Program-made: the position numbers and the translations under genes
Part shown: positions 11,290 to 22,874 of the stretch, in pieces
Position numbering within the stretch: position 1 is the stretch's first letter
Layout: every line of letters starts with the position of its first letter
Notes under the pieces: generated by a model
What the model saw: only the letters and a program-made list of their open reading frames with translations
Databases searched by the model: none
Told to the model about the DNA's origin: nothing
NCBI RefSeq assembly: GCF_014898055.3
Contig: NW_026555331.1
Location: 108,125,194 to 108,189,193, forward strand
Direction of reading: 5' to 3'
DNA length: 64,000 nucleotides
Source of the DNA: Talpa occidentalis
Taxonomy: Eukaryota > Chordata > Mammalia > Eulipotyphla > Talpidae

Positions 11290-12220
11290 CCTGTGCAAGT
11301 AACTACTACTACTTCTCATCAAATGGACATGCCAGGACCTCTGCTGTAGCAAATACTCTCTGAACCAGATGCCACGCCATAATTAACTTCTAATCACAAT
11401 GATGGATAAAATGTCACTTGGAAAACAAGTTATTTAGAGAGAAAAGATTTTGTAAGATTCCCTTTTGTTTTTGTGCACTGTTCATAAATGCTACTGTAAA
11501 TGTAAAGCACAGGCATGAGACGTGTTGGATAGCAGTGTCAACAGAGCTGTTTATGGTAAGAAAGCAAAGTATCTGCCTTTAAATGTATGAAGGGCGTCAT
11601 ACTGAAAAGGGACGAGAAATGTGTTCTAAGGTGCCAATGAATAGAAGGTCTTATAGAGAAGATTCCAATAGGGCCCAATAGTGTGGGAAGAAGTAGGCCA
11701 CACTGGGAGACAACAAGTTTTCCTTCATCACCAGCCTTGTCAAAGCAGGATCTGGACAACCTCTTCTCAGGGATGCCATGGGACAGATTCAGATCAGGGC
11801 ACAGAAAGTCCCTTCCAATATTCTAAGGCAAATATTCTTCGGCAAAGAATCCAGATCACATCACTGAAGGCGGTGCTTTAGGAGAACCACTGGTAGTGTT
11901 ATCTTCCCTTGAAGTATGTGTTTACACATTAGAGGATGCACTGAGTAATACAGTCCTAGCCTTTCTTGGACCATGGGAAATGGAACCCAGCTGTAAGCAA
12001 GGGCTTACACCCCATCAATGGCTACACTGGATACTGGGTACAAGAAAGAGGACCCCTTTAAACACCAACCTGATAAAAAGATCATTTACAGTGGGTCAAG
12101 AGGATAAAAGATGCCCCATTTTGCTGCTGGGAGTTATCTTAAAGAGCCATCCTTCCACACTGGTGACTACTTTTGGCATTTCTACTTTGGACTAATTTAA
12201 AACTTTTTCTTTTTAAGAAC
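11290..12220. other. No gene; unassigned sequence
   Basis: Several short open frames on both strands (11,538-12,195) have no recognisable domain and no exon-like splice context that I trust. Confidence 0.45.
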
Positions 12221-12224
12221 TAAG

Positions 12225-12335
12225 TGCCTTTCACAACTGCTATCTCATGTATCCACCCAACAGCCCATGAGATTATTTCAATTTTGCAGATAAAAAAACT
12301 CAAGGCACAAAAATAAGTCAATCATCATGTCTTAA
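12225..12335 (-). mobile_element. MIR SINE relic
   Basis: ATCTCATGTATCCACCCAAC…TTTTGCAGATAAAAAAACTC is the reverse MIR end. Confidence 0.6.
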
Positions 12336-12460
12336 GCATAGTGGAGTCATACCTTCTGTGGGGGTGAGGTTCTAAAGTTAGCTAAGAAGACAAAAATCAC
12401 ATATGCTCAGCGAGTGCCTCTAAAATCCCTGCAATCAATTGTAAAATATGGTCTCTTTGG

Positions 12461-12463
<3 letters not shown>

Positions 12464-12494
<31 letters not shown>
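12464..12494. repeat. (AT)n microsatellite
   Basis: About 15 AT units followed by ACACAC. Confidence 0.95.
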
Positions 12495-12498
<4 letters not shown>

Positions 12499-12694
12499 TG
12501 TTAAACAGTGCACAAAATAAATGCACACCGCAAGGTATTTAATGAATGATATACATGGTAAATATAAATTTTCAAAATTATAAATTATAAAAAAGAGAGA
12601 ATGAGCGTGTCCTGTTAGGTTTTTACAAGAGTGCAGAAGCTACCACTGCACCAAAAGCACATAAGCCCCAGGTCAGCTGGGCTGCCAGAAACTG

Positions 12695-12915
12695 AAAAAT
12701 GACAACAGCTCCCGTTTACCGAGCACTCATTGCCCACCACGCTCTGTGATGAACACTTTATTGAGTCTCCTTAACCGTCCAGCTATCGGGTAGACTCTGC
12801 TACTACTCCCACTTCACAGATAACACCTCTAAGGCTGGGAGTGGGTGGGATCCCTGGGTCACACACAGCCAGTGCGGGCAGAAGTGGAGCCAGAGGTCTG
12901 TGTAATTCAAAAACT
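12695..12915 (-). mobile_element. MIR SINE relic, nearly full length
   Basis: CCGTTTACCGAGCACTCATTG…TTGAGTCTCCTTAACCGTCC…TTCACAGATAACACC…GAAGTGGAGCCAGAGG matches reverse MIR throughout. Confidence 0.8.
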
Positions 12916-12939
12916 TGGGCAATTCGCAGATTCAATGTG

Positions 12940-13350
12940 GATCTGATTCACCTGAGAAAGCCTGTTAAAAGTGGAGTTTCCTTGGGCCTCCCTGGTTGCG
13001 CAAGGGGTTAAGACGCAGCCTATGAAGCTATCCGCAGCCACTACAGCACAAGGGAGCTACCCACATGGCACAGCAGACCTCTCCTGACTCACTCACTGCT
13101 CCCCTCAGCAGTGTACTTCAGTCAATCTGCCTGTTCTGCTCCCCCCTCTGTCTCTGGTGAAGCCTTTCACCCCCTACACCTCTGGCCTGTACCCCAGTTC
13201 TTGTATGCATAAATAAATAAACCTTTTTTTAAACAGTGGAGTTTCCTCGATCCATCTGCGACCCACTGATTCAGAATCCTGATTCCCAGTGATTCTGACA
13301 GGGTGGTCCACCAACCACACTTTGAGAAATCCCACTGGCTCTAATTCACT
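12940..13350 (+). mobile_element. MER5A relic split by a SINE
   Basis: 12,940-12,982 (ATTCACCTGAGAAAGCCTG) and 13,248-13,350 (ACTGATTCAGAATCC…ACCACACTTTGAGAAATCC) are consecutive MER5A parts. Confidence 0.75.
12983..13234 (+). mobile_element. tRNA-derived SINE, subtype B, inside a MER5A
   Basis: Starts TGGGCCTCCCTGGTTGCGCAAGG and lacks part of the B-box region. Target duplication AGTGGAGTTTCCT at 12,970-12,982 and 13,235-13,247. The MER5A relic resumes directly after it. Confidence 0.93.
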
Positions 13351-13904
13351 GCTTAATGCCCTTTCTCTAAACCACATGTTAGCGCTCTCTGCCAATGTCG
13401 TGAGGGCTATTACTAAAATGCTTGATGATGACTGATAATGCGATAGCCACATCCTCTTACCACTCATCTCTGACGTGACATGTCCCAAGTCCCTCCATAA
13501 ATACACCCAGCTGCTGGGGATTGTTTTAATGATTCAGGACAGAGTAAAGTCCCTGCAACTCTGAGGCCTTTTCCTACAAGAAATGTTTCAGAGTTAATCC
13601 AAATAAGCTTTTTGCTTAAAAAACACCTTAAAGACTTGATTATAAGTTCACGGTTGAGCTGTGACATACTGCCAAGATATCCAGTCATGGGCTTGCATTT
13701 CTGAATGGAATCACCGCGATCCGTTTGACTGAAAAAGTGTGTGCTCCAGTGCCAGATGGCGACATTTGTACAAGTCAAGCTGGATTAAGTCAAGAGTTTT
13801 AGTGAAGCATGATGCAGATAAGGAAAATGAGGGTTATCAACACACACCGTGTATGCACATGCACTCATGTGCACACACACACACACAAGCTAAAACCGAA
13901 ATCT

Positions 13905-14180
13905 TTTTTTTTTTTTTTAAGATTTACTTATTCATTTTACACAAGTACCGGGGTACAGGCCAGATGCACGTGAGGGTGAGAGGATTCACCAGAGACAGAG
14001 TGGGGAGCAGAACAGGCAGACTGACGAAATACACTGCAGAGGGGAGCAGCAGGCACAACAGGAGAGGTCTGCCACGCCATGTGGGACCCTCGCCGGCCGG
14101 CTGGGGTCGAACTGGCCCTGCAGAGGCTGCGAACAGCTTCACAGCATGGTGCTCAACCACCCGCACCACCAGGGGAGGCC
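13905..14180 (-). mobile_element. tRNA-derived SINE, subtype B, minus orientation
   Basis: T-rich tail complement at 13,905-13,935, body, then GGGGAGGCC. Decayed target duplication CTAAAACCGAAATCT / CTAAAACTAAATTCT at 13,890 and 14,181 (three mismatches), so an older copy. Confidence 0.9.
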
Positions 14181-14184
14181 CTAA

Positions 14185-14475
14185 AACTAAATTCTTTAAA
14201 CTGTGGCAGCCTATTCCCATTTCCTGCCCTCAGTCATCCCCAGTTTCTCACAGATGTATCATCCACTGCAGCTGGCACATACAGAGTCCAGGAGGACCAA
14301 GGCCAACCTCGGGCAGCCCAGGGCTAAGCCTATCCTGCCCTCCTCCGGCCCACCTCTGCAGCACACTTGAAATGGGGCTGTCCCAACCTAAACAAAGCAA
14401 AAATCAGCCTGGAGCTTCAGGAAAGCCATCCTCAATTCTCAGTTTCCAGACCAGGCACGTGGGCATCCAATATCC
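14185..14475. other. No gene; unassigned sequence
   Basis: C-rich, repeat-like text that may be part of the L2 that follows; no coding signal. The 288-codon frame spanning 13,739-14,605 is an accident of SINE and L2 sequence. Confidence 0.4.
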
Positions 14476-14477
14476 AT

Positions 14478-14600
14478 CTCTCCTTTTCCCTCACCTTCCA
14501 AATCAAAGCCATCACCAACTGCTGTCAGTTCTACCTCTGGCCTGCTGTCTCCTTCCAAGCCACCTCTGCCAGGATTATCGCTCACATCTGAGCCTGGGGT
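14478..14600 (+). mobile_element. L2 fragment, plus strand
   Basis: TCTCCTTTTCCCTCACCTTCC…CTGTCAGTTCTACCTCTGG…TCCAAGCCACCTCTGCC follows the L2 reverse-transcriptase region in sense. Confidence 0.55.
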
Positions 14601-14834
14601 TTTAGAGACAGCTCACCAGGAAGGATTCCATTTTTTATTTCCCTATAGAGTCAAGACACTTACAGATTTTGAATATTTTAGGTAAATTCCAATTATTCAA
14701 GGGTCATGATCCAATTATATATTACACAGATCACCTGGACCCTCCTCTCTGCCTTGTCTATTCTTAGGCATCTGCTCTCTTGTCTTAAAATTATAGCTCA
14801 TAATGACAGGAACAATGTGCAAGCATCTTTCCCA

Positions 14835-15725
14835 TCAGCTTTTCATTCACTCATTCAGCAACTCTTTATGGAGCATCAACTCTGTTGCTGTCACTATGAG
14901 TGACCCCAAGGTTATAAAGCATAAGCCACAGGCAGGCAGAGCCCTTTCCCTCATGGAGCATATATTCTAGCGAGAAAACAGATATTAAACAATAAATCAT
15001 GCAATTAACTATTTGATGGGGATTTCCTAAAGCACCATGAAGGAAAAGAACCAGGGGCAAAAAGAATATATAACTAGCTGGTCCGGAGGGAAAAAGGATT
15101 TCTTTGGGAAACAGATGGGGGACCTGACACCTGAAAGAAGCAGGAATTAAATCCATGGTGAGGACACACAAGGAGGAAAGGAACAGCATCTGCAAAGCTC
15201 CACAGGGACAGAGGGTGGATGTGAGGAGGTCAGTGTGGCTACAGCACAAAGGAGGATGGGAGAAGAGCAAAAGATAAAAATCCAGAGAAGCAGGCAGGGC
15301 CAGAACCTCCGGATATTGGAAGCCAGTGCAGTTCAACTATTTACTCCCAACAGGTCATGGTCTGATACTTTTTGTAAAATACAATAAAAATGAATTATTA
15401 GAAATTTCAAGTAAAAGACATACAAAATGCAAGCTCAAGATTTTTTACTATTAGATTTACCAGACATATAATTATTCTGTCAGTTATAAAAGTTTCTGAA
15501 TGTTTGGTCTCAATTTGTGTCATTTCTCATGGGTCACTGGTGACAAAATGCACCCCAGTCCATGGGCCACACTCAGAGTAGCATGGTAGATCGGGAACCC
15601 TCAAAGGGCTTCAGGAGTGGGTAAGGGAAATTCAGAATTGTGTTTTTCAAAGATCTTTCTGGCTGTTGTATGGAGAATGAGTTTGGGGTGAAAAGGGTAA
15701 CTGGGGCTATTGCAGGTGCCTTGGT
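14835..15725 (-). mobile_element. L2 relic, minus strand, interrupted
   Basis: Reverse L2 3' end (CATTCACTCATTCAGCAACTC…CCTCATGGAGCATATATTC) continues through AGGAACAGCATCTGC to 15,330. It resumes at 15,630-15,720 (AAGATCTTTCTGGCTGTTG). The 15,340-15,620 insert is AT-rich and may be a DNA-transposon relic (GGGCCACACTCAGAGTAGCA). Confidence 0.7.
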
Positions 15726-16062
15726 GAGAAATGATATACCTTACAGAGACTGTTATTTAATGCTTGCAACAACCTATGAAGTAGTCATCAACATCCATTA
15801 AGTAAGACTTAAGGTCATCTCAGGAAGCAGAAACCACGTTTCCAAAAACCCAGCAAATGCAGACTCTCCGAAGCCTTGTTTAAATACAGTCCTTAGAGCC
15901 ACCTCATTGGCGACCTTATAACAAGATCCTTTTTGTTGCTTCTGTAAATAATCTTCTATGGCATCCACAGCCAAAATGGCCTTTACTGAAACCCCGGGAT
16001 GCTCCATCAGCGTTACCCAGGCTTCCAGAGAACACAGCTGCCATCCTTCATGCAAATGCCTG
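15726..16062. other. No gene; unassigned sequence
   Basis: No repeat family recognised. An 85-codon minus-strand frame (15,798-16,055) has no known domain. Confidence 0.4.
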
Positions 16063-16165
16063 GCAATGGATGAAACCCCAGAGGAAGAGAGAGAATCTGC
16101 TTATCATGGGATGTTCTTTTCACCATTTTCTCATCTCTTTAACTGATAAATTTCGAAAGGGTCCT
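16063..16165 (+). repeat. Left arm of a ~103-bp inverted repeat
   Basis: GCAATGGATGAAACCCCAG…CTCATCTCTTTAACTGATAA…AAAGGGTCCT. The reverse complement of 16,756-16,861 matches it with about two substitutions and one 3-nt gap. It belongs to no family I recognise. Confidence 0.9.
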
Positions 16166-16279
16166 GATGACTAATAAAAACAACTGAGTTTACGTAGCAG
16201 GGGCTGGAAAGGCTTGAGGGAAGGCCAAGGGGAGGAAGAGCAGAGATCTTTGCCTTTAGAAGCCCCAGTGACCTGCATC

Positions 16280-16460
16280 CATTTCTCATCAGACCCACCC
16301 ATGCATAGCCTCTCTGAGCCTCAGTTTCCTCATCCACAACAGGGGGCCAATAATCAGTTTGCTGATTCACTTGCCAGGCTGATATAAAGACGGCTTCCAT
16401 TTCATTCAGACAAACACTTGTGTGGGAATCAGTGTGCCAGGCGCTGAGGTGGGCACTGAG
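16280..16460 (+). mobile_element. MIR relic followed by an L2 3'-end scrap
   Basis: CTCTGAGCCTCAGTTTCCTC at 16,312 is MIR. TCAGTGTGCCAGGCGCTGAGG at 16,430 resembles the reverse L2 end. Both sit in the loop of the inverted repeat. Confidence 0.5.
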
Positions 16461-16523
16461 GTTACAGACACGGGAAGATGAGATGTAAAGAAGGAAGGGT
16501 AATGCTGCCCGGCGAATGCAGTG

Positions 16524-16576
16524 TACACACACACACATCATACACACACACACACATCACACAAACACATACACAC
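16524..16576. repeat. (CA)n-rich microsatellite
   Basis: Interrupted ACACAC runs. Confidence 0.85.
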
Positions 16577-16755
16577 AAACAGAGGTCCACTCTCAGGGCA
16601 GGGGGCAGTGGGTCAAGGAAAGATTTCTGAATGACGCGGTGGTTGGTTTTTTAAAGCAGAGAAAGGAATTGTCAAGCAAACCAGCTAAGAGCAGCAACTT
16701 TCTCCCCTCGGCCTTCCCTCAAACCTTCCTGCCCCTGCTACATATACTCAGATGT

Positions 16756-16861
16756 AGGACCCTTTGGAAATTTATCAGTTAAAGAGATGAGAAAATGGTG
16801 AAAAGAACATCCCATTATAATAAGCAGATTCTCTCTCTTCCTCTGGGGTTTCATCCATTGC
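16756..16861 (-). repeat. Right arm of a ~103-bp inverted repeat
   Basis: Reverse complement of 16,063-16,165, 590 bp away. Both arms share an open 30-residue frame ending in FSPFSHLFN, but that reflects copy identity, not coding evidence. Confidence 0.9.
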
Positions 16862-16869
16862 TGGTAGAG

Positions 16870-17030
16870 GGATCAGCAGGATGCACTTGAAAACCACAGG
16901 TAACTCACTAGTGAGGAAATATATGGCACTAAGGGAAAGAGAATAATGCAAGACAGGGACTGGGGAATCGCAAAGGGCCTTGTGCACCAGCACGGGAGGT
17001 AAGACCACAGGGAGCACTGCTGGGTTGGAC
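16870..17030 (-). mobile_element. Possible L2 fragment
   Basis: AAAGGGCCTTGTGCACC near 16,975 resembles the reverse L2 block GGGCCTTGTAGG. Weak. Confidence 0.35.
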
Positions 17031-18224
17031 TAGAATCCAAAAGTACTTTGGATGATGGGCGTTATTAGCATTGTTGTTATAGCTGAAAGAGAACAAAAAA
17101 TGGTTGTATGCACATGGCAGTTCATCATGGAAACCTCCAGAAACAATGAGGCTCTGTGGTGACTAGAAGTCCTATGTTATGCAGGTGGAGACAAAAGCCA
17201 GTGACACTGGACTTGCACTGTCAGGCCCAGGAAAGTCAGGGCCTTTGCAAGTGCATCAGAAGGAACCAAACTTTGGGCGTTAATTCTGGGCAGGGAAAAA
17301 AAGAAACAAATTTTCTCCTCCAGACTTTCAGAGAGAGAGAAACCTCTGATCCCCCACACTTGAAAATGTAGCCAGGCTTCCTTCACTGGCATCACCATAT
17401 TCTAAAAGCAATGGATAAATGTTATTTTCTAGGCAGATGATGAAGAGGGAAAGACCCTGACTTTTTCTCTGCTACTCACTAGAGAGCGACCGAGGAAATG
17501 CATCCATAGAAGGGGAACGTGACTGTGTTGTGTGGATGTGCCTGTGGGCGGGGGTGTGTATGTGTGTGTGCACGCACATGCATGCACAGTTGAGAGAGAA
17601 GAAGGCAGAAGGGATCTCAGAGACCCCTGCTAGGAGGAGTTGTCTCCTTCCAAGAAGTGCTGCCCTCAAGGCCCCTGTCATCAATTACGGGTTTCCAACA
17701 AGGTCTTTGCTGCCAATGAAATCCTCTCAGGAGATAATGGCTGCCCCAGAAAGTCAAATAAACATCCTTAAATCTAACTAGGAAAAAAACGGCAAACAAA
17801 CATCTTTCCTTTCTTCTTAGGAGTTATCAAAAGCAGTCTATCTAAAGCAGCTGTAATGCTGAGCCTTTCCCCTTTGCCAATCTGTTCCCAGAAGAGCTAT
17901 GAAACCCAAGTCTCTCTGTTTTGGAAATCGCCCACATTGATAACAAGAGGTCCCAGAGGTCAGTGGCAGCCCAGAACATGAACTCAGGGCGGCTGATGTC
18001 ACCTTGCAAAGCTGTTAAGAGCATTAATGAGTTCATGGGTGTCAAGGTCTCTCGGCTGGAAGGCACAAGATAAACCCCCCAGATTTATTTCCATGCCAGA
18101 GGCATCCTCATCGTGCCCTCTTCTCACGGAGAGCAGACCGTGGGGGAGGAGCATGAGCACAGTGTCTGCGGATGCAGAGGTCCCAGTTTGAGTACAGCAA
18201 GACCATACTCAAAATTCTTAAACC
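17031..18224. other. No gene; (GT)n-rich patch at 17,525-17,585
   Basis: Otherwise unassigned. Open frames at 17,156-18,066 show no domain. Confidence 0.45.
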
Positions 18225-18400
18225 TGAAAGTGATCAGAACTTACCTGGAGAACTTATTAAAACACAAATTCCTGTACCTCACCCCTAGAGTTTCTGATTC
18301 AGTGAGGCTGGTGCAGCCTTAAGAATTTGCATTTTGCCCAAACTTCCAGGTGAGGCCCAGGCAGCCAGGCTTTAGATCATATTCTGAGCAGCCGTAGGCT
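18225..18400 (+). mobile_element. MER5A relic
   Basis: ACCTGGAGAACTTATTAAAAC…AGAGTTTCTGATTCAGTGAGG…GAATTTGCATTTTGCCC matches MER5A. Confidence 0.75.
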
Positions 18401-19055
18401 ACCACCTACCTAACCTCTTCCTCACTTTCCTGGCCTTAGCTGTCTCATTTTTTTGGATGCATATAAAAATGCCAAGAGTCACCCTGACAACATGTGAGAG
18501 AACCTATTTTTCAGTAACTGACACATAAGAGGCATTTGATAAACAGGATCTAGAGTTTTAAATGGAACTTAGAGTTCTGCACCAAGAAAAACTTGAGCTG
18601 CCAAGATAGTAATACAAGCAGATTCCTGAGGCCCAGAAGCCAAAATCTCAGAAAGTATTGCACATGCACATACATACACATGTGTGCACACACACATGCA
18701 CAGACACACCTACACTTTAATTTACTAAAATATTATTGGCTCTCTGGATACCTTGAGGTTTACTTGCTCTTGAGAAGGAAGAAAGAACGCAGCTCGAGGG
18801 GAAGGCCCACTAGCCTCTAGCTTCACTGTCTTAAGTCCTGAAACAATCTTCAGTTGGAGCAGTTTGTGCTCCAGTTTGTGCACTGAGCTGAACATGCCCC
18901 TCTGCTGCCCTTGAGAATATCATGGGGCCCATATATAATCAAATGCCTAAAATACAATGTTTTCAGTAGAACACTGAAAATATTATAAAATGCTGTGAAA
19001 ACCAAAGTGAAGAGGGTATTTGTGAGTCTGCCAGGAAGAAAAGGGTTTGAAAAGT
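18401..19055. other. No gene; (CA)-rich microsatellite at 18,660-18,712
   Basis: An interrupted ACACATGC/CACACA run is present. The rest is unassigned. Confidence 0.5.
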
Positions 19056-19440
19056 GTCACCCAGAACAGTATATTTTCAGTGAGCCTTGAAGGATACACA
19101 GAAGGAAAAATACCCCAGGCAGAAACAAGAGCACAGGCAGGACACCAAATGACAAACTCAGAATGAAGTAGTTTGTACTGTTGTGTGCCCAGAATGATAT
19201 GTATGGACGGCGGTGGCTGAAGCTACCTCGGCCTAAGACGTGAAGGGTCTGGTAGACTGTGGTAAGAAATCCCTCATAAGGAAAGTAAAGAGACCCTGAA
19301 TGTTTAAGGACAGCAATGACACAATCTGTTTAGGGCAGAGCATTGTGGCAACGGTGGGGTGGACTGGAGACAAGATTCGAACTAGGGAAACCATTCTGGA
19401 AGCAGGAGATGGTCACAGGCCTACCCCGCGTGTCCACACA
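19056..19440 (-). mobile_element. L2 relic, minus strand
   Basis: TGAGCCTTGAAGGATACAC, CAGGCAGAAACAAGAGCAC, AGGACAGCAATGACACAATC and the ACCATTCTGGAAG block are in reverse L2 order. Confidence 0.55.
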
Positions 19441-19965
19441 AGGAAGGAGGTGAGCAAAAGAAACTATAAGACATTTCATAAGAATTGCCCACCCTAGTTC
19501 CAGTAGGCTTTGCTACTTCACATAATGCAAGGTTCACATAAGGGATCAATCCTCAGACACCTGAGCATCTGAACTTGAATATCTCCTAGAAGGTTTCACT
19601 CAAGCGGGTATGAGATATAAGCAGCTTATTTGAAGGAGTTTTCCAAAAATGTGGAATAGATTCCCTGTTTGGAGTTGTGGGGTAAAGGGCTCTCACTGCG
19701 GCCTGGCAGAAGGACTATCCTGACACGTGAGCAGAGAGGAAAGCCCGAAAGGGAGCCTGCCGAGCCAGCTGTCTGGTGGCAAAGGCCTAGAGATCAACAT
19801 GCTGGTTCCCCTTTTTCCAAAGCATGAGTGCCAGGGCTTGACGGCAGCCAATGCACCAGGGGGTATTTCTGTCACAAGAAGCCAGTTCCCTCTGCCAACA
19901 TCTCTACCAACCTAATCTCACCCAGCCATAGGGTTGCTCAGCTGCTCGGCTGGCACCCCCAGCCT
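19441..19965. other. No gene; unassigned sequence
   Basis: No repeat or coding signal recognised. Confidence 0.4.
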
Positions 19966-19969
19966 GCTC

Positions 19970-20075
19970 TGAGTCTGGCCAACTCATGGAGTAGTGGACC
20001 ACTGACCTTGGGCAAGTTATTTCTCCTCGTGGCTTCAGTTTCCTCCTCTGTAAAATGGAGGTAATTCTTTTCCTC
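19970..20075 (+). mobile_element. MIR SINE relic
   Basis: GACCTTGGGCAAGTTATTTC…TTCAGTTTCCTCCTCTG is a close MIR core match. Confidence 0.8.
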
Positions 20076-20288
20076 TAACACAGAAACACATATTTTAAAA
20101 TGTGTTTTGAACCGCAAGTCAATGTTTGGTGCCATTTTTTCTACTTCCAGCCCAGTCTCCTTCTCTCTTCCCTCCTTTTAGTTGGTTCCCATATTCTTGC
20201 TCACCCAGGAAAGGTCATTTTGAGGTTGATCCCTGGTAGCAGGGCTGAAATTCATCAGTGCAACTTTCCATCCACATCTCGAGCATAT

Positions 20289-20553
20289 AGTTTTTTAAAG
20301 ATTTATTTATTTATTTATACAAGCACTGGGTACAGTCAGAAGTGCAGGAGGGTGAGAGAATTCACCAGAGCCAGAGCGGGGAACAGAGCAGGCAGACCGA
20401 CGAAATACATTGCTGAGGGGAGCAGCGGGCACAGCAGGAGAGGTCTGCGCTCCATGTAGGACCCTCGCCGGTGGGCAGGAATTGAACCGGCGCTGCAGAG
20501 GCTGAGGGCAGCTTCACAACCCAGCGCTCAACCTCTGCGCCACTGGGGAGGCC
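20289..20553 (-). mobile_element. tRNA-derived SINE, subtype A, minus orientation
   Basis: Tail complement AAGATTTATTTATTTATTT, body with CCAGAGCCAGAGCGGGG, and end GGGGAGGCC. Target duplication CATCTCGAGCATAT / CATCTCAAGCATAT at 20,275 and 20,554 (one mismatch). Confidence 0.93.
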
Positions 20554-20714
20554 CATCTCAAGCATATTTTAAGTGTCAAGCTTTTGTGCGGCTGCTGGGG
20601 TTATCGGTCACAGTTTCTGAACACCAGGAGGACACTAAGCCACTCGACCAAGTTTTGATGACCAAATACTATGTGCCAAGGCAGAAATGGACAAGTACCC
20701 TCAAAGGTACAGGA

Positions 20715-20890
20715 TGCCTCTGGATTCAAATTTGGGCTCTGCTTCCCATGAGTTAGGAGACTCTGGACCAGTCCCCTAACCTCTTAGAAGCCATGAGTCT
20801 TCATCTGTGTAATGGGAATAAAAAAAACTATGTCTCAGAATCAAACCCTATCCTAACACAAGGTCTGGCACATTGCAGACATTCCAACTT
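20715..20890 (+). mobile_element. MIR SINE relic
   Basis: GGATTCAAATTTGGGCTCTGC…CTCTTAGAAGCCATGAGTC…AATGGGAATAA…AGGTCTGGCACATTGC. Confidence 0.75.
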
Positions 20891-21400
20891 GGGAAGTAAA
20901 TAGAAGTCCACATTTGATCTGCTATTATATCAGCCCTTAGCGCGTTAACCTGCCTCTTCAAAAGAGGAAACCCTGACAATGGCTCCCTCACAATACATTT
21001 TCCATGTGCTTCTCTCTGGCCCCTGAGAGTTGGGCCCCTCACGTGGCATGACCTGGGGGTGGCTGGTGTGCAGAGGGACCAGGTGAGGGCAAGCCCCTGG
21101 TGAATTCTCAATTAACAAGCTGTCTGCGTGCCCAGCACGCCCTGTGCCAGCCAAGGGAATGCCAGACTTTGGGGTTCCTAAGGAATCATCAAGAAAAAAA
21201 AAACTGGGGAGGTCAGTGAATGAAAGCGCCTCAATTTGGGAACGAGTCACAAATGAAAGGTCCAGGAAACCAAGTGGCAAGGCAGCCAACCCCCTAAAAC
21301 TTTATTTTGGACAAGTGTGCAGCCTTCTATGATTTTTTTTACTCAAGCCAAAGAACATCTTTCTTCCTGCCCTCAAAGAATTCTTCAAGAGGCTCAGTTC
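20891..21400. other. No gene; unassigned sequence
   Basis: Frames at 20,945-21,332 have no recognisable domain. Confidence 0.4.
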
Positions 21401-21488
21401 CCTCCACAGCCTGTCCTTGCTCTCAAAATGTCTGCTAATTCCAAGCCATTTACCCCCTGAAATCAGTCTTCTCACCTGTAAACCGGAG
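21400..21488 (+). mobile_element. Partial MIR relic
   Basis: TAATTCCAAGCCATTTACC…CAGTCTTCTCACCTGTAAACC resembles the MIR core. Confidence 0.45.
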
Positions 21489-21580
21489 ACAAGTACATCT
21501 ATAAACAAGTACAACTATCTATAAACAAGTACATCTCTAACTATCTATAAACAAGTACATCTATAAATAAGTACAACTAG
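21489..21580. repeat. Imperfect minisatellite, unit near CTATAAACAAGTACATCT
   Basis: Five ACAAGTACA/ATAAGTACA units spaced 18-25 bp apart in tandem. It begins exactly where the MIR core ends and expands the MIR text AGACAAGTACATC. Confidence 0.85.
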
Positions 21581-22865
21581 GAGGACTGAAGGCGTTAATG
21601 ACCCCCGACTAGGGGGAAGGGGAAGGGGAGCCTCAGAAGGGGCTCCCTCCAAGTCTCACACCATGGTTTGGGCCTCAGTGGATCACTGCATGGGGTACGC
21701 TGCTGGCAAAGGTTTATCAGGTGGAAAGAGACATTTTTACATCCTGACTTAAAACATTTTACATGGTGTGTTTTCCAACTCCTCAGGCCCAAAGAAATTG
21801 TCAGCATTTTTCTCCTACCAAAGACAAGCATTATTAAACTGCTTCCACATTCCAAGCAGGGGGTAAGAGGACACCGGTGAGGGGGCACAGAAACCCCACT
21901 CAGGGTTCTCACTCTCCTGCCTTATTCTGCTTTCTCCTCTCCTGTTACCAGCACTCCATTAAATTCCTCACACGCGCTAGCACAGGAGGGCATGGCTAGA
22001 CAAGTGCTCGCAGATTTGGGACACATGCCACACGTTCTTTGCAGTCAAGTCCCTGCTCTGGCCAGGATATTGCTCTGACGTTAGGAAACTAAATTCACTT
22101 TGGGCTGTGATTCTCAGCAGCTGGAGATCTGGGGCAATTTCCAAACCTCTGTGTCCTTGTCTGGGATAATGAGGTATTCCCAGGACTTGAAATCAGGATG
22201 GATCAGACTTCAAATCTCATTATTTTCTCACTATCCTGGGCTCAAGTTAAAAAAAAAATAATAATAAAACCCTTCTCTTAAGGAAGAATTTCATTTGTCC
22301 TCTTGTCCACCTCCAGGAAAATTCCTTGAGCAAACATCATCACGTTTCCGCTGATGATATCGCCATGGCAGCCAAAGTGGACCCAATCAATCCAGAGAGA
22401 GAGCACACTGTCAACAGAGGCTACCTGTGACCCCAACAAACCCCCAGCCCCATCCCCACTCCCTTATGCTGCATGCTCACTTCTCAACAACTTCAGTTTC
22501 TAGCATCACGCAGTGTCACTGGGTAAACATGCAACACAAACCCACAGCCTGTCCTTTCTTTCACCCAGTCATGGACAGGCGCCCAGAAATTCTTTGTCCC
22601 ACCTAAACATTGGGCTGTTCCCAAAGAAGCATCATCAGCCCCTGAGGACCAGGCCTAACCAGTCTCCAGATAGCTGCTGCGTGGATCTTCCTGTTTCCAG
22701 GCTTCCCGATGAGGGTCATCTCAACAGAGAAGACTTCAGTAGTTAGCACTTTGGCTTCAAATTCTGACCCAAAGCAGGAAGTATGTGAAAATAAGTCAAG
22801 GTCAGGGAGGGAGGCAATAAAGGGACGAACAGTGACTCAACACAGTCCAACAGAAAGTAAATGAA
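21581..22865. other. No gene; possible MIR scrap at 22,115-22,180
   Basis: GGGGCAATTTCCAAACCTCTG at 22,131 resembles MIR. The rest is unassigned. Confidence 0.4.
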
Positions 22866-22874
22866 CACAGCAGT

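Noticed and set aside
13739..14605. 288-codon plus-strand frame, the longest in the window
   Set aside because: It runs through a (CA) run, a reverse SINE and an L2 fragment; the frame is accidental.
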